Positions 8,328 to 18,153 of a DNA stretch of 64,000 nt are shown here, in pieces. A program made the translations under genes and the position numbers. The stretch comes from Falsiroseomonas stagni DSM 19981. Its GTDB lineage: Bacteria; Pseudomonadota; Alphaproteobacteria; Acetobacterales; Acetobacteraceae. How positions within the stretch are numbered: position 1 is the stretch's first letter; the number at the start of each line of letters is the position of its first letter. The notes beneath the pieces were generated by a model. That model ran no database searches. It was not told the origin of the DNA and worked only from the letters and a program-made list of their open reading frames with translations. The DNA lies in contig NZ_FOSQ01000002.1 in the NCBI RefSeq assembly GCF_900114315.1, forward strand, positions 434,001 through 498,000, in the 5' to 3' direction.

Positions 8328-10334
8328 GTGACCATGCCCGACACGATCCAGCCCATCGCGGAGCCAGCCGGCCACGGCAAGCCGATCGAGATCGAGGATA
8401 TCGGCAGCAACCCCGCACCGCGTGAGACGATCGGTGAACTGATGGAACGCCGCCTGTCCCGGCGCGCCGCGATGCTCGGCCTGGGCGGCGCCGCCGCGGC
8501 CGCGACGCTGGTGGACCAGATGGTCGCCGCCGCCGACGGTGTCCTCGCCCAGGGCGTCGTGCCGATGACGGATGGCCCCTCCACGCTCGGCTTCGCCGAG
8601 ATCCGCCACGGCATGGCGCAGCGTGATGCGGTGGCCGAGGGCTATGAGATCCAGACGGTGATCCGCTGGGGCGATGCCGTCGTGGGCGAAGCGCCCGCCT
8701 TCAACCCGCTGGCGCAGACCCCCGCCGCGCAGGAAGTCCAGTTCGGCTACAACAACGACTTCATCGATTTCCGCCCGCTGCCGCAGGGCAGCCGCAACAG
8801 CGACAGCGGCCTGCTGGTGGTGAACCACGAATACACCGACACGCAGCTGATGTTCGCCGGCATCGGTGCCGGCCGCACCGGCCGGATGCGCGCCACCGCC
8901 GACCAGTCGCGCATCGAGCTGCTCGCCCATGGCCTCAGCGTGGTGGAGATCCGCAAGGCCGATGGTCGCTGGGCCGTCGTGCCCAACAGCCGCTACAACC
9001 GCCGCATCACCGGCGAGACGCCGATGCGCGTCAGCGGCCCGGCCGCGGGGCATGACCTGCTGAAGACCTCCGCCGATCCGACCGGCACGCGCGTGCTCGG
9101 CACGCTCAACAACTGCGCGGGTGGCAACACGCCCTGGGGCACCGTCATCACGTCCGAGGAGAACTTCAACCAGTACTTCTCCGGCAGCGCCGCCACCACC
9201 GGGGCCCAGGCGGAAGCCTATCGCCGCTACGGCATCGCGGCGGAGGGCACCTATGGCTGGTTCCGCTTCATGGATCGCTTCGACCTGAACAAGGAACCGA
9301 ATGAGCCGAACCGCTTCGGCTGGAACGTCGAGTTCGACCCCTACGACCCCACCGCCACGCCCGTGAAGCGCACCGCCATGGGCCGCTTCAAGCATGAGGG
9401 CGCGACCCATGCCATCAGCGCCGATGGCCGTGTCGTCTTCTACCAGGGCGATGATGAGCGCTTCGACTACGTCTACAAATTCGTCACCGCCCGCCCCTGG
9501 AACCCGAACGACCGCGCCGCCAATCGTGACCTGCTGGATGAGGGTACGCTCTATGTCGCCCGCTTCCATGATGATGGCCGCGTGGAATGGCTGCCGCTGG
9601 TGCATGGCCAGGGCCCGCTGACCGCGGCCAACGGCTTCGCCAGCCAGGCGGAGGTGCTGATCAACACCCGCCGCGCCGCCGACCTGCTGCAGGCCACGCC
9701 GATGGACCGTCCGGAGGATGTGGAGGCCAACCCCGCCACCGGCCGCGTCTACGTGATGCTGACCAACAACAGCAACCGCACGGCGCAGCAGGTGAACCGC
9801 GCGAATCCCCGCGCGGCCAACACGCATGGCCATGTGGTGGAGATCATCCCCCCCGGCGCCGGCACCAACGCCGCGGACCACGCCGCGACGGAAGCGCGCT
9901 GGGCGATCTTCCTGATGGCCGGCAAGCCCGGCACGGATGCCGGCGCCCGCTACCACCGCGCCACGACCGATGCCGGCTGGCTGTCCTGCCCGGATAACTG
10001 CGCCTTCGACAGCAAGGGCCGCATCTGGATCGCGACCGATGGCGCGCCTTCCGCCGCCGGCGTCGCCGACGGCATCTGGGCCGCGGATACCATGGGTGCC
10101 GGCCGCGCCCTGACGAAGCAGTTCTACCGCGCGCCGACGGGGGCGGAGGTCTGCGGCCCCTGCTTCACGCCGGATGACCGCACCCTCTTCCTCGCCATCC
10201 AGCATCCCGGCGATGATGCGGGCAGCACCTTCGAACGTCCTTCCACCCGCTGGCCCGACTTCGCCGAGGGGATGCCGCCGCGCCCGGCGGTCATCGCCAT
10301 CGTCAAGAAGGATGGCGGCGAGATCGGGTCGTAG
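8328..10334 (+). CDS. phoX: PhoX family alkaline phosphatase (DUF839), Tat-exported
   Basis: 668-residue protein. A twin-arginine type leader (MERRLSRRAAMLGLGGAAAA, residues about 38-57) sits after a hydrophilic N-terminal extension, as usual in PhoX. Family blocks include LLVVNHEYTDTQLMF, LNNCAGGNTPWGTVITSEE, ATHAISADGRVVFYQGDDE and a late SCPDNCAFDSKGRIWIATD. PhoX enzymes are periplasmic calcium/iron phosphatases that release phosphate from esters. GTG 8328 has GGAG at good distance; ATG 8334 is the alternative. It ends directly against the stop of the opposing aminotransferase, with no spacer. Confidence 0.92.
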   Translation: MTMPDTIQPIAEPAGHGKPIEIEDIGSNPAPRETIGELMERRLSRRAAMLGLGGAAAAATLVDQMVAAADGVLAQGVVPMTDGPSTLGFAEIRHGMAQRDAVAEGYEIQTVIRWGDAVVGEAPAFNPLAQTPAAQEVQFGYNNDFIDFRPLPQGSRNSDSGLLVVNHEYTDTQLMFAGIGAGRTGRMRATADQSRIELLAHGLSVVEIRKADGRWAVVPNSRYNRRITGETPMRVSGPAAGHDLLKTSADPTGTRVLGTLNNCAGGNTPWGTVITSEENFNQYFSGSAATTGAQAEAYRRYGIAAEGTYGWFRFMDRFDLNKEPNEPNRFGWNVEFDPYDPTATPVKRTAMGRFKHEGATHAISADGRVVFYQGDDERFDYVYKFVTARPWNPNDRAANRDLLDEGTLYVARFHDDGRVEWLPLVHGQGPLTAANGFASQAEVLINTRRAADLLQATPMDRPEDVEANPATGRVYVMLTNNSNRTAQQVNRANPRAANTHGHVVEIIPPGAGTNAADHAATEARWAIFLMAGKPGTDAGARYHRATTDAGWLSCPDNCAFDSKGRIWIATDGAPSAAGVADGIWAADTMGAGRALTKQFYRAPTGAEVCGPCFTPDDRTLFLAIQHPGDDAGSTFERPSTRWPDFAEGMPPRPAVIAIVKKDGGEIGS

Positions 10335-11477
10335 CTACCGCGCCGCCAGCGCGGCCTGGAGGCGGGCGACCCCCGCCTCCAGCACCGACCGCGGGCAGCC
10401 GAAATTCAGCCGGGCGCCGAGCGGCGCGCCGAATTCCGCACCCGGGCTGAGCGCGACCTTCGCGCGGTCCAGGAACCAGGGCTGCGGTTCCCCAATGCCG
10501 ATCGCGCTGCCATCCAGCCAAGCCAGGAATGTCCCCTCCGGCCTGTGCACCGTCACGCCTGGCAGGCGCCCGCGCACGGCTTCGACCAGCCAGTCCCGAT
10601 TGCCCTGGAGGTAGCGCAGCAGCTCGGCCTTCCACGCTGCGCCATGCTCCAGCGCGGCGAGCGTCGCCTCCAGCCCCAGCACATTCACGCTGTCCACCAT
10701 GCCGGCCTTGCTCGCCAGGAAGCGATCCCGCATCGCCGCATCGGGGATGATGGCGCAGGCGGTCTTGAGGCCGGCGATGTTGTAGGTCTTGCTCGCTGAC
10801 ATCAGCGTGACGGTCCGCGCCGCGACCTCCGACGACAGGGACGCGATCGGGATGTGGCGCCGCCCGTCGAACAGCAATTCGCAGTGGATCTCGTCGGAGA
10901 CGATCACCGCGCCGCTGTCCAGCGCCGCCGCCGCGATGCTCCCCAGTTCCGCCCGCGTGAACACTTTGCCCAGCGGATTATGCGGGTTGCAGAACAGCAG
11001 CGCCCGGGATTTCGCCAGTGCGGCCCGCAATGCGTCCAGGTCGCACAGCACATCGTCGCCACGGACCGCGAGCGGCGCGTCCACGCGTCGCAGCCCCCAA
11101 TGGCCCGGCGCCGCCAGCATCGGCTTGTAGGCCGGTGTCTGCACCACCACGCCATCGCCCGGCGCCAGCAACGCGCGCAGCGCCATGTTGAAGCCGGGCT
11201 CCACGCCCGGCAGGAAGCACACGGCCTCCGGCGCCACATCCCACCCGTATTCCCGCGCCAGCATCGCCACCACCGCATCCCGCAGCGCATCCCGCGCCAC
11301 GCCATAGCCCAGCACGGGATGATCGAGCCTGGCGCGGATGGCATGCAGGATCGGCGGCGCCACCGCGAAATCCATGTCGGCCACCCACATCGGCAGCACG
11401 TCGTCGCCGTAGCGGCTCCATTTGGAACAGCCGGTGCCGCGGCGGTCGATCGGCGTCTCGAAGTCGAAGTCCTTCAT
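10335..11477 (-). CDS. MalY/PatB-type PLP-dependent aminotransferase / cystathionine beta-lyase
   Basis: 380-residue fold-type I PLP enzyme. The start MKDFDFETPIDRRGTGCSKW and LPMWVADMDFAVAPPI are typical of MalY/PatB C-S lyases. The cofactor loop shows CNPHNPLGKVFTRAEL, VSDEIHCELLFDGRRHIPI (Asp and substrate-side residues) and SASKTYNIAGLKTA, where the Lys binds PLP. Likely cleaves C-S bonds in cystathionine or related thioethers. ATG 11477 overlaps the upstream sulfurtransferase stop (ATGA), so the two form a sulfur-metabolism pair. A longer in-frame start far upstream would run through that gene and is rejected. Confidence 0.88.
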   Translation of the reverse strand: MKDFDFETPIDRRGTGCSKWSRYGDDVLPMWVADMDFAVAPPILHAIRARLDHPVLGYGVARDALRDAVVAMLAREYGWDVAPEAVCFLPGVEPGFNMALRALLAPGDGVVVQTPAYKPMLAAPGHWGLRRVDAPLAVRGDDVLCDLDALRAALAKSRALLFCNPHNPLGKVFTRAELGSIAAAALDSGAVIVSDEIHCELLFDGRRHIPIASLSSEVAARTVTLMSASKTYNIAGLKTACAIIPDAAMRDRFLASKAGMVDSVNVLGLEATLAALEHGAAWKAELLRYLQGNRDWLVEAVRGRLPGVTVHRPEGTFLAWLDGSAIGIGEPQPWFLDRAKVALSPGAEFGAPLGARLNFGCPRSVLEAGVARLQAALAAR

Positions 11478-12322
11478 CCCGGCAGCCCGCCCACCACCAC
11501 GGGCCGGTCGGGATCGGCGATCCAGGCGGACCAGGACCCCGGATACATCGACGCCTCCACCCCGATCGAGGCCAGCACCGCCACCGCATGCGCCGCCGAG
11601 ATGCCCGCGCCGCAGGACACGCCCACGGGCCGGCTGCCATCCGCCCCCAGCGCGGCGTAGAGGTGCCGCAGCGTCTCCGCCTCCGCGAAGGTCCCGGCCT
11701 CCGTCAGATTGTCGATGGCCGGCGCGCTGACGGAACCCGGGATGTGCCCCCGCCGCGCCTGCCCGGGCGCCACCGTCGCGCCGATGTAGTTGGGCCGCAC
11801 CCGCGAATCGAGCAGCAACCCTTCCCGCGCCAGCGCCGCCGCCCCATCGGCATCCAGCACGCCGAGATGCCCCGGCGACAGCACGACATCCCCCGGCGCC
11901 GGCGCCCCCGGCGTGGTCGCCACGGGCAGCCCCGCCCCCTGCCAGGCCGCGAAGCCCCCATCCAGCAGCCGCACATCGGCGATGCCCGCCCAGCGCAGCA
12001 CCCACCAGCCGCGCCCGGCCACCAGGCAACGGTCATGGTCATGGACGACGACGGCATCCCCCTGACGGATGCCCCAGCGCCGCGCGGCCTCCTGCAAGGC
12101 ACCGATGTCCGGCAGCGGCCGGCTGCCCCTGGTGCCGCCACCCGGGGAGGCCAGTTCCGTCGGCAGGTCCACATCCACCGCGCCCGGAATCCGCGACGCC
12201 CCCGCCATCTCCGCCGTCCGGGGATTGCGCACGCACAGCACCACCGGCGGCCTCGGTCCCTGCAGCAGCGCGGCCAGGGCAGGCGCGGTGACGAAAACCT
12301 GGTCGCGGGGGTCGGTCGCCAT
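11474..12322 (-). CDS. Thiosulfate/3-mercaptopyruvate sulfurtransferase (two rhodanese domains)
   Basis: 282 residues, two tandem rhodanese domains. The N-terminal domain carries IPGAVDVDLPTELASPGGG and lacks a catalytic Cys, having VVHDHD at that place; the C-terminal domain carries the active loop VSCGAGISAAHAV with the sulfur-carrying Cys. The CGAGISA loop resembles mercaptopyruvate rather than thiosulfate sulfurtransferases. ATG 12322 is chosen because GGAG lies upstream at suitable spacing; 12352 is the alternative. Coupled to a C-S lyase gene downstream, so the pair may handle cysteine-derived sulfur. Confidence 0.88.
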   Translation of the reverse strand: MATDPRDQVFVTAPALAALLQGPRPPVVLCVRNPRTAEMAGASRIPGAVDVDLPTELASPGGGTRGSRPLPDIGALQEAARRWGIRQGDAVVVHDHDRCLVAGRGWWVLRWAGIADVRLLDGGFAAWQGAGLPVATTPGAPAPGDVVLSPGHLGVLDADGAAALAREGLLLDSRVRPNYIGATVAPGQARRGHIPGSVSAPAIDNLTEAGTFAEAETLRHLYAALGADGSRPVGVSCGAGISAAHAVAVLASIGVEASMYPGSWSAWIADPDRPVVVGGLPG

Positions 12323-12393
12323 GGAGTCTCCGGGATCTTGCGGCGCCGCCATCCTGCCGCGCGAAGGCCAGGGTTGCGAAGCGGGGGGGCGGG

Positions 12394-13695
12394 ATGCTCC
12401 CCTGCGCCATGCCCGATCCCTCCCCTGGCGTGGCGTCGCTGCTGCGCCAGACGCCCTTCGCCCTCTTCCTCGCCTCCCGTGTCATCTCGGCGATGGCCGT
12501 GCAGGTGCAGGTCGTCGCGGTGGGGTGGCAGGTCTATGACCTGACGGACAGCGCCCTGGCGCTCGGCCTTGTCGGCCTGGTGCAGTTCCTGCCCGTGCTG
12601 CTGCTGACGCCCTTCACCGGGGAGGTCGCCGACCGCTTCGATCGCCGCCTGGTGGTCGGCATCTGCCGGATGCTGACGGGCCTCGCCGCGCTGGCCCTTA
12701 CCTTTGCCAGCCATGGCGGCTGGGTGACCAGCACCACCATCTTTGCCTTCGTCGCCGTCATCGGCGCGACGCGGGGGTTCGAGATGCCGGCCCAGCAGGC
12801 GCTGCTGGCCGGCGTCGTGCGTAACACGGATCTGGCGCGCGCGACCGCCTTCTCCTCCTCCGCCAGCCAGGTGGCCACCATCGCGGGGCCGGCGGCGGGT
12901 GGCTTCCTCTATGCGCTGGGCGGGCCGGAGATCGCCTATGGCACCGCGGCCGCGGGCTTCCTGGTCGCGGCGCTGATGGCCTTCGCCATCCAGGCCGCCC
13001 CCCGCCAGGGCATCCGTGGCCGCGTCACCATCGAGAACCTGCTCTCCGGCCTCGTCTTCGTGCGCACGCGGCCGATCCTTCTGGGCGCCGTGTCACTCGA
13101 CATGGTGGCGGTGCTGCTGGGCGGTGCCGCGGCGCTGCTGCCGATCTATGCGCGGGACATATTGCAGACCGGGCCCTGGGGCCTCGGCATCCTGCGGGCG
13201 GCGCCGGCGGTGGGGGCGCTGGGCATGTCGCTGCTGCTGGCCTGGGTGCCGCTCGGCGGCAATGCCGGGCGGAAGATGTTCGCGGGCGTCATCCTGTTCG
13301 GCGTCGCCACCGTGGTCTTTGGCTTCTCCACCAACCTCTGGCTCTCCGCCACGGCGCTGGCCTTCATCGGTATGGGCGATGTCGTCAGTGTGGTGGTGCG
13401 GCAGACGCTGGTGCAGCTGGCCACGCCGGATGAGATGCGGGGTCGCGTCGCCGCGGTGAATTCCCTCTTCATCGGCGCGTCCAACCAGCTCGGCGAATTC
13501 GAATCCGGCGTCGCGGCCGCCCTCATCGGCCCCGTCGCCGCGGTGGTGCTGGGCGGCATCGGCACCGTCGCCGTCGCGCTGCTCTGGATGCGCATCTTCC
13601 CGGCGTTGCGGGACATCGACAGGCTGGAAGACATCAGCCCGGACAGCGAGGCATCGCGCCGGCGATCCGCTGCGGGCAACGCGGCGATGCCGTAG
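12394..13695 (+). CDS. MFS transporter, EntS-like exporter
   Basis: About 430 residues with twelve predicted membrane segments. The loop GEVADRFDRRLVVG between helices 2 and 3 is the major facilitator motif A, and the compact GRVAAVNSLFIGASNQLGEFESG block in the second half is typical of the EntS/MFS_3 group that exports siderophores and small drugs. Substrate unknown. The true start may be ATG 12409 (MPDPSPG), since neither candidate has a clear ribosome site. It is divergent from the sulfurtransferase with a 71 bp gap. Confidence 0.87.
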   Translation: MLPCAMPDPSPGVASLLRQTPFALFLASRVISAMAVQVQVVAVGWQVYDLTDSALALGLVGLVQFLPVLLLTPFTGEVADRFDRRLVVGICRMLTGLAALALTFASHGGWVTSTTIFAFVAVIGATRGFEMPAQQALLAGVVRNTDLARATAFSSSASQVATIAGPAAGGFLYALGGPEIAYGTAAAGFLVAALMAFAIQAAPRQGIRGRVTIENLLSGLVFVRTRPILLGAVSLDMVAVLLGGAAALLPIYARDILQTGPWGLGILRAAPAVGALGMSLLLAWVPLGGNAGRKMFAGVILFGVATVVFGFSTNLWLSATALAFIGMGDVVSVVVRQTLVQLATPDEMRGRVAAVNSLFIGASNQLGEFESGVAAALIGPVAAVVLGGIGTVAVALLWMRIFPALRDIDRLEDISPDSEASRRRSAAGNAAMP

Positions 13696-13828
13696 CGGAC
13701 GGCGAAATCCGCATTGCAATAGTCCCACCGCGTGACATGCTTTCTCCAGTCGCGACGGCTTCGCTGAAATCGTCGCATTCCCGGCATCACGTGCGGCGTG
13801 GTGGGGGTGGGGTGAAGGAGTGCGCGGC

Positions 13829-15202
13829 GTGGCCGACAGACGAAAAATCAAGCTCGGCGTCTCCATGGTCGGCATGGGCTATCACCTCGCCGCCTGGCGC
13901 CACCCGGACGCTTCCGCCGGCGGCAACATGGAATTGCAGCACTTCGTGAAGACCACGCAGGTGGCCGAACGCGGGCTGCTGGACATGGCCTTCCTGGCCG
14001 ATGGCGTCGGCATCCGCTTCAACGACCGTCCGCCGGGCGCGCTGAGCCACACCTGCAAGAACGTGCAGTTCGAACCGCTGACGCTTCTCTCCGCGCTCGC
14101 GATGGTGACGGAGCGCGTCGGCCTCGTCGCCACCGCCTCCACCACCTACAACGAGCCCTATCACGTCGCGCGGAAATTCGCCTCGCTGGACCATATCAGC
14201 GGCGGCCGCGCCGGCTGGAACGTGGTGACGAGTGCGACCGACATGGAGGCGCAGAATTTCGGCCTCGACGGCGCGCCGGCGAAGGGCGGCCGCTACGACC
14301 GCGCCATCGAATTCGTCGATGTCGTCAGGGGCCTCTGGGATTCGTGGGAGGATGATGCCTTCGTCCGGGACAAGGAGAGTGGCGTCAACTACGATCCCGC
14401 CAAGCTACATATCCTGAACCACCAGGGGGAGCATTTCCGCGTCCGAGGCCCGCTCAACATCCAGCGCACACCGCAGGGCACGCCCGTCATCGTCCAGGCC
14501 GGCGCCAGCGAACAGGGCCGCGAACTCGCCGCCGCCACCGCCGATGTCGTCTATGCCGCGTCGCAGACGCTGGAGGAGGCGCGCGCCTACTACCAGGATG
14601 TGAAGCGCCGCATGGCGCGCTACGGCCGCCATCCCGACAACCTCAAGATCATGCCCGGCCTGATGGCCGTGCCCGGCCGCACGCGGCAGGAAGCGCAGGA
14701 CCGGTACGAGGTGCTGCAAGAGCTCGTCCAGCCCGTCGTCGGGCTTGGCGCACTCGCCAATTATCTCGGCGACCTCTCGGAATACGATCTGGACGGCCCG
14801 CTGCCGGAGCCGAAGGACCGCCGCGACCACAGCCGCGGCCAGATCTTCATCGACATCGCCCGCCGCAACAACCTGACGATCCGCCAGCTCTACCTCTCCA
14901 TCGCCGGCGGCAATGGCCACCGCATCGTCATCGGCACGCCCACCGACATCGTCGATGCGATGGAGGAGTGGTTCCACGGTGGCGGGGCGGATGGCTTCAA
15001 CATCCTGCCGACCTGGCTGCCCGGCGGGTTGGAGGAGGTGGTGGAGATGGTGGTGCCGGAGATGCAGCGGCGCGGCCTGTATCGCACCGCCTATGAGGGC
15101 CGAACGCTGCGCGAGAATCTCGGCCTGGCCTACCCCGAACACCGCAGCATCCTTGCCCGCCGTGCCGCCATCGCCGAAACCCTTGGGAGTGCCGCTGAAT
15201 GA
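13829..15202 (+). CDS. LLM class flavin-dependent monooxygenase (NtaA/SnaA/DszA type)
   Basis: 457-residue TIM-barrel flavin monooxygenase that would use reduced FMN from a partner reductase. Features are AAWRHPDAS near the start, HISGGRAGWNVVTS with the following AQNFGL near residue 120, DSWEDDAFVRDKESG near 175 and GTPVIVQAGASEQGRELAA near 218, all typical of the nitrilotriacetate/dibenzothiophene/alkylsulfone oxygenase group. GTG 13829 sits 8 bases after AAGGAG; GTG 13820 would be too close. The stop overlaps the following ABC receptor start (ATGA). No reductase gene is seen nearby. Confidence 0.88.
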   Translation: MADRRKIKLGVSMVGMGYHLAAWRHPDASAGGNMELQHFVKTTQVAERGLLDMAFLADGVGIRFNDRPPGALSHTCKNVQFEPLTLLSALAMVTERVGLVATASTTYNEPYHVARKFASLDHISGGRAGWNVVTSATDMEAQNFGLDGAPAKGGRYDRAIEFVDVVRGLWDSWEDDAFVRDKESGVNYDPAKLHILNHQGEHFRVRGPLNIQRTPQGTPVIVQAGASEQGRELAAATADVVYAASQTLEEARAYYQDVKRRMARYGRHPDNLKIMPGLMAVPGRTRQEAQDRYEVLQELVQPVVGLGALANYLGDLSEYDLDGPLPEPKDRRDHSRGQIFIDIARRNNLTIRQLYLSIAGGNGHRIVIGTPTDIVDAMEEWFHGGGADGFNILPTWLPGGLEEVVEMVVPEMQRRGLYRTAYEGRTLRENLGLAYPEHRSILARRAAIAETLGSAAE

Positions 15203-16776
15203 TCCGTCCGACCCTCGCCCTGCTATGTGCCCTCGCCGCGCTGCCCGCCGGCGCACAGACGCTGCGCATCGGCATGAAGGCGGCGATCGACGGATCCGAC
15301 CCGCACCAATCCTACAGCCCCAACCGCAACGTGCAGATGCATGTCTATGAATCGCTGGTGGAGCAGGACCCCAACATGCAGGCCCTGCCAGGGCTCGCGG
15401 AATCCTGGCGCGTGGTGGACGACAGCACCTGGGAATTCAAGCTGCGCCCGGGGGCGACCTTCCATAACGGCACGCCGCTGCGCGCCGCGGATATCGCCTT
15501 CTCCTTCGCCCGCGCCGGCGATGCACGGGGTCTTCGCACCTACAGCGCGCAGATGCGCGCCGTGGCGGGGGTGGAGGAGGTGGATGCGAGCACGATCCGG
15601 ATCCGCACCCATGGACCCTCCCCCCTCCTGCCCTACAACCTCGCGTCCATCATGATCGTCTCCGCCGCCGCGGTCGGCGACAACGCGACGGAGGAGGATT
15701 TCAACGGCGGCCGCGCCGCCATCGGTACCGGCCCCTATCGCTGGGTGCGCTTCAACCGCGGCGCCGACGTCACCATCGAGCGTGTCCAGCGCCCTTCGGG
15801 CCGCGCGCCCGAGCCATGGGAGCGCGTGGTCTTCCGCTTCATCCCGAATGACAGTGCGCGCGTCTCCGCCTTGCTCGCCAACGATGTCGATGTGGTCGAT
15901 GCCGTGCCGCCGGCGCTCTATGGCCGCGTTCGCACGGATGCGCGCTCGCGCCTCGTCACCTCGACCTCCGGCTTCAACTTCTACATGTATATCGACAGCG
16001 GGCGCGAACGCTCCCCCTTCGTCACCGCGACGGATGGCCAGCAGCTGGACCGCAACCCGCTACAGGACCGCCGCGTGCGGCTCGCCCTCTCCCACGCGCT
16101 GAACCGCACGGCGCTGGCGGAACGCGCGATGGAAGGCGGCGCGGAGCCTGCGGGGCAGATCGCCCCGGCCGGCTTCATCGGCCATGTGCCCGATCTTCCC
16201 GTCCCCGCCTTCGATCCCGCCCGCGCCCGCGCCCTGCTGGCGGAAGCCGGCTACCCCAACGGCTTCGGCCTCACCATCCACTGCACCGGGGACCGCTTCG
16301 CCGGCGATGCGCGCAGCTGCCAGGCGATCGGCCAGATGCTGACCGCCATCGGCATCAGGACGGAGGTGGAGGCCCTGCCCTCATCCATCTTCTTCCGCCG
16401 CGCCAACCGCAACCCGGCCAATGGCGGGCCGGAATTCTCCGTCTCCCTCAGCATGTTCTTCACCACCACCGGCGCTGCGCCGGAGGGCATGAGCACGATC
16501 CTCCGCACCTACAACGCGCAGCTCAGCCACGGCGCGTCCAACCGCGGCCGCTATTCGGACGCCAATCTCGACCGCCTGCTGGGCGCGATCGAGACCACGC
16601 TGGACGACACGCGGCGGGAAGCACTGACGCAGGAAGCCGTGCGCTACGCGATGGCGGAGGCGGCCATCGTGCCGGTCTTCTTCGTCCGCTCCGCCTGGGG
16701 CACGGCGCGCAACATCACGCTGACGCCGAGAGGCGACCAGTACACCATGGCGACCGGCATCCGCATCGCCCGCTGA
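15199..16776 (+). CDS. ABC transporter substrate-binding protein, family 5 (peptide/opine/nickel type)
   Basis: 525-residue exported receptor with signal peptide MIRPTLALLCALAALPAGAQ. Family 5 features follow: MHVYESLVEQDPNMQALPGLAESW, WEFKLRPGATFHNGTPLRAADIAFSF near residue 80, and the AERAMEGGAEPAGQIAP block before ALLAEAGYPNGFGLTIHC. Start overlaps the upstream monooxygenase stop, so uptake and oxidation genes are co-transcribed, suggesting import of an organic N- or S-compound oxidised inside. No permease or ATPase genes of this transporter are adjacent, which is unusual. Confidence 0.9.
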   Translation: MIRPTLALLCALAALPAGAQTLRIGMKAAIDGSDPHQSYSPNRNVQMHVYESLVEQDPNMQALPGLAESWRVVDDSTWEFKLRPGATFHNGTPLRAADIAFSFARAGDARGLRTYSAQMRAVAGVEEVDASTIRIRTHGPSPLLPYNLASIMIVSAAAVGDNATEEDFNGGRAAIGTGPYRWVRFNRGADVTIERVQRPSGRAPEPWERVVFRFIPNDSARVSALLANDVDVVDAVPPALYGRVRTDARSRLVTSTSGFNFYMYIDSGRERSPFVTATDGQQLDRNPLQDRRVRLALSHALNRTALAERAMEGGAEPAGQIAPAGFIGHVPDLPVPAFDPARARALLAEAGYPNGFGLTIHCTGDRFAGDARSCQAIGQMLTAIGIRTEVEALPSSIFFRRANRNPANGGPEFSVSLSMFFTTTGAAPEGMSTILRTYNAQLSHGASNRGRYSDANLDRLLGAIETTLDDTRREALTQEAVRYAMAEAAIVPVFFVRSAWGTARNITLTPRGDQYTMATGIRIAR

Positions 16777-16792
16777 ACGGACCATCTCCACC

Positions 16793-18151
16793 ATGACCAC
16801 GAAGAAGAAGCAGCTGAAGCTCGGCGCCTTCCTGTCCGTGCCGGGCAACCACCTGGCGGGCTGGCGCCACCCCGATGCCGTGCCCGAATACGACATGGAT
16901 TTCGCGCTCTACATGCGCCTCGCCCAGACGGCGGAGCGCGCACTGTATGACACCATCTTCTTCCAGGACACGGTCGCGGTCGGCGGCAGCGATGCGCTGA
17001 AGGCCGGCGACCTGACGCGCACGCGGCTGTCGCGCATCGTCAAGCTGGAACCGACCGCGACGCTGGCGGCACTCGCCGTTGGCACGAAGAACATCGGCCT
17101 GATCGCGACGGCGACGACGACCTTCAACGAGCCCTACAACATCGCCCGCCGCTTCAGCACCATCGACCACATCAGCGGCGGGCGCTGCGGCTGGAACCTG
17201 GTGACGTCCCAGATCGAGGACGAGGCCGGCAACTTCAACCTCGACACCCATGTGGACCACGCGCTGCGCTATGAACGCGCGATCGAGTTCTACGAAGTGG
17301 TCGCCGGCCTCTGGGATTCCTGGGAACACGACGCCTTCCTGCGGGACAAGGAAAGCGGCGTCTGGTTCGACCGGGACAAGATGCATTTCCTCGACCACCA
17401 CGGGAAATACTTCAACGTCCGCGGCCCGCTGAACTCGCCCCGCACGCCGCAGGGGCGCCCCGTGGTGGCGCAGGCGGGATCGTCGGAACCGGGCCGCGAA
17501 CTCGCCGCCCGCACGGCGGACATCGTCTTCACCGCGCAGACCGAACTTGAAGCCGCGCGGGAATTCTTCGCCGATGTGAAGGGCCGCACCGCCCGCTACG
17601 GCCGTACGCCCGACGACATCAAGATCATGCCCGGCATCACCCCGGTGATCGGGCGGACGATGGAGGAGGCGCAGGAGAAGTACGACGCCCTCCAGGCCCT
17701 GCTGCCGGATGACGTGGCGCTGGCCGCCCTTGCCCGCTTCACGCGGGGAATCGACATCTTCAGCTACCCGCTGGACGGCCCGATGCCCGACCTGCCGGAG
17801 GCCAACTCCGCGAAGTCGCGGCAGAAGCTGATCATGGACATGGCGAAGAAGCAGAACATGACGCTGCGCCAGGTCGCGCGCTCCGTCTCCGCCGCGCAGG
17901 GGCATCGCGTGCTGGTCGGCACCGTCGGCTACATCGCGGACCAGATGCAGGAATGGCTGGAAGCCGATGCCTGCGATGGCTTCAACGTGATCTGCAACTA
18001 CTACCCCGGGCCCTTCGACGATTTCGCCAACCAGGTGATCCCGGAATTGCAGCGCCGCGGCATCTTCCGCACGGCCTATGAGGGTCCGACGCTGCGCGAC
18101 AACCTCGGCCTTCGCGTGCCGGAGAACCGGCACACCGCCGCGCGGGGCTGA
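16793..18151 (+). CDS. LLM class flavin-dependent monooxygenase (NtaA/SnaA/DszA type), second copy
   Basis: 452 residues, clear paralogue of 13829-15202 with the same order of blocks: LAGWRHPDAVPEYD at the N-terminus, HISGGRCGWNLVTSQ, DSWEHDAFLRDKESG, GRPVVAQAGSSEPGRELAA and a C-terminal GTVGYIADQMQEWLE/DGFNVICNYYPG. Likely a two-component flavin monooxygenase acting on the same or a related substrate class. It follows the ABC receptor by 16 bp and closes this three-gene unit; a 27 bp tandem repeat begins just after its stop. Confidence 0.88.
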   Translation: MTTKKKQLKLGAFLSVPGNHLAGWRHPDAVPEYDMDFALYMRLAQTAERALYDTIFFQDTVAVGGSDALKAGDLTRTRLSRIVKLEPTATLAALAVGTKNIGLIATATTTFNEPYNIARRFSTIDHISGGRCGWNLVTSQIEDEAGNFNLDTHVDHALRYERAIEFYEVVAGLWDSWEHDAFLRDKESGVWFDRDKMHFLDHHGKYFNVRGPLNSPRTPQGRPVVAQAGSSEPGRELAARTADIVFTAQTELEAAREFFADVKGRTARYGRTPDDIKIMPGITPVIGRTMEEAQEKYDALQALLPDDVALAALARFTRGIDIFSYPLDGPMPDLPEANSAKSRQKLIMDMAKKQNMTLRQVARSVSAAQGHRVLVGTVGYIADQMQEWLEADACDGFNVICNYYPGPFDDFANQVIPELQRRGIFRTAYEGPTLRDNLGLRVPENRHTAARG

Positions 18152-18153
18152 AC

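Noticed and set aside
11478-12029. Upstream extension of the MalY-type aminotransferase to 564 residues
   Set aside because: The extension is the out-of-frame shadow of the sulfurtransferase gene; the real protein starts at the ATGA overlap.
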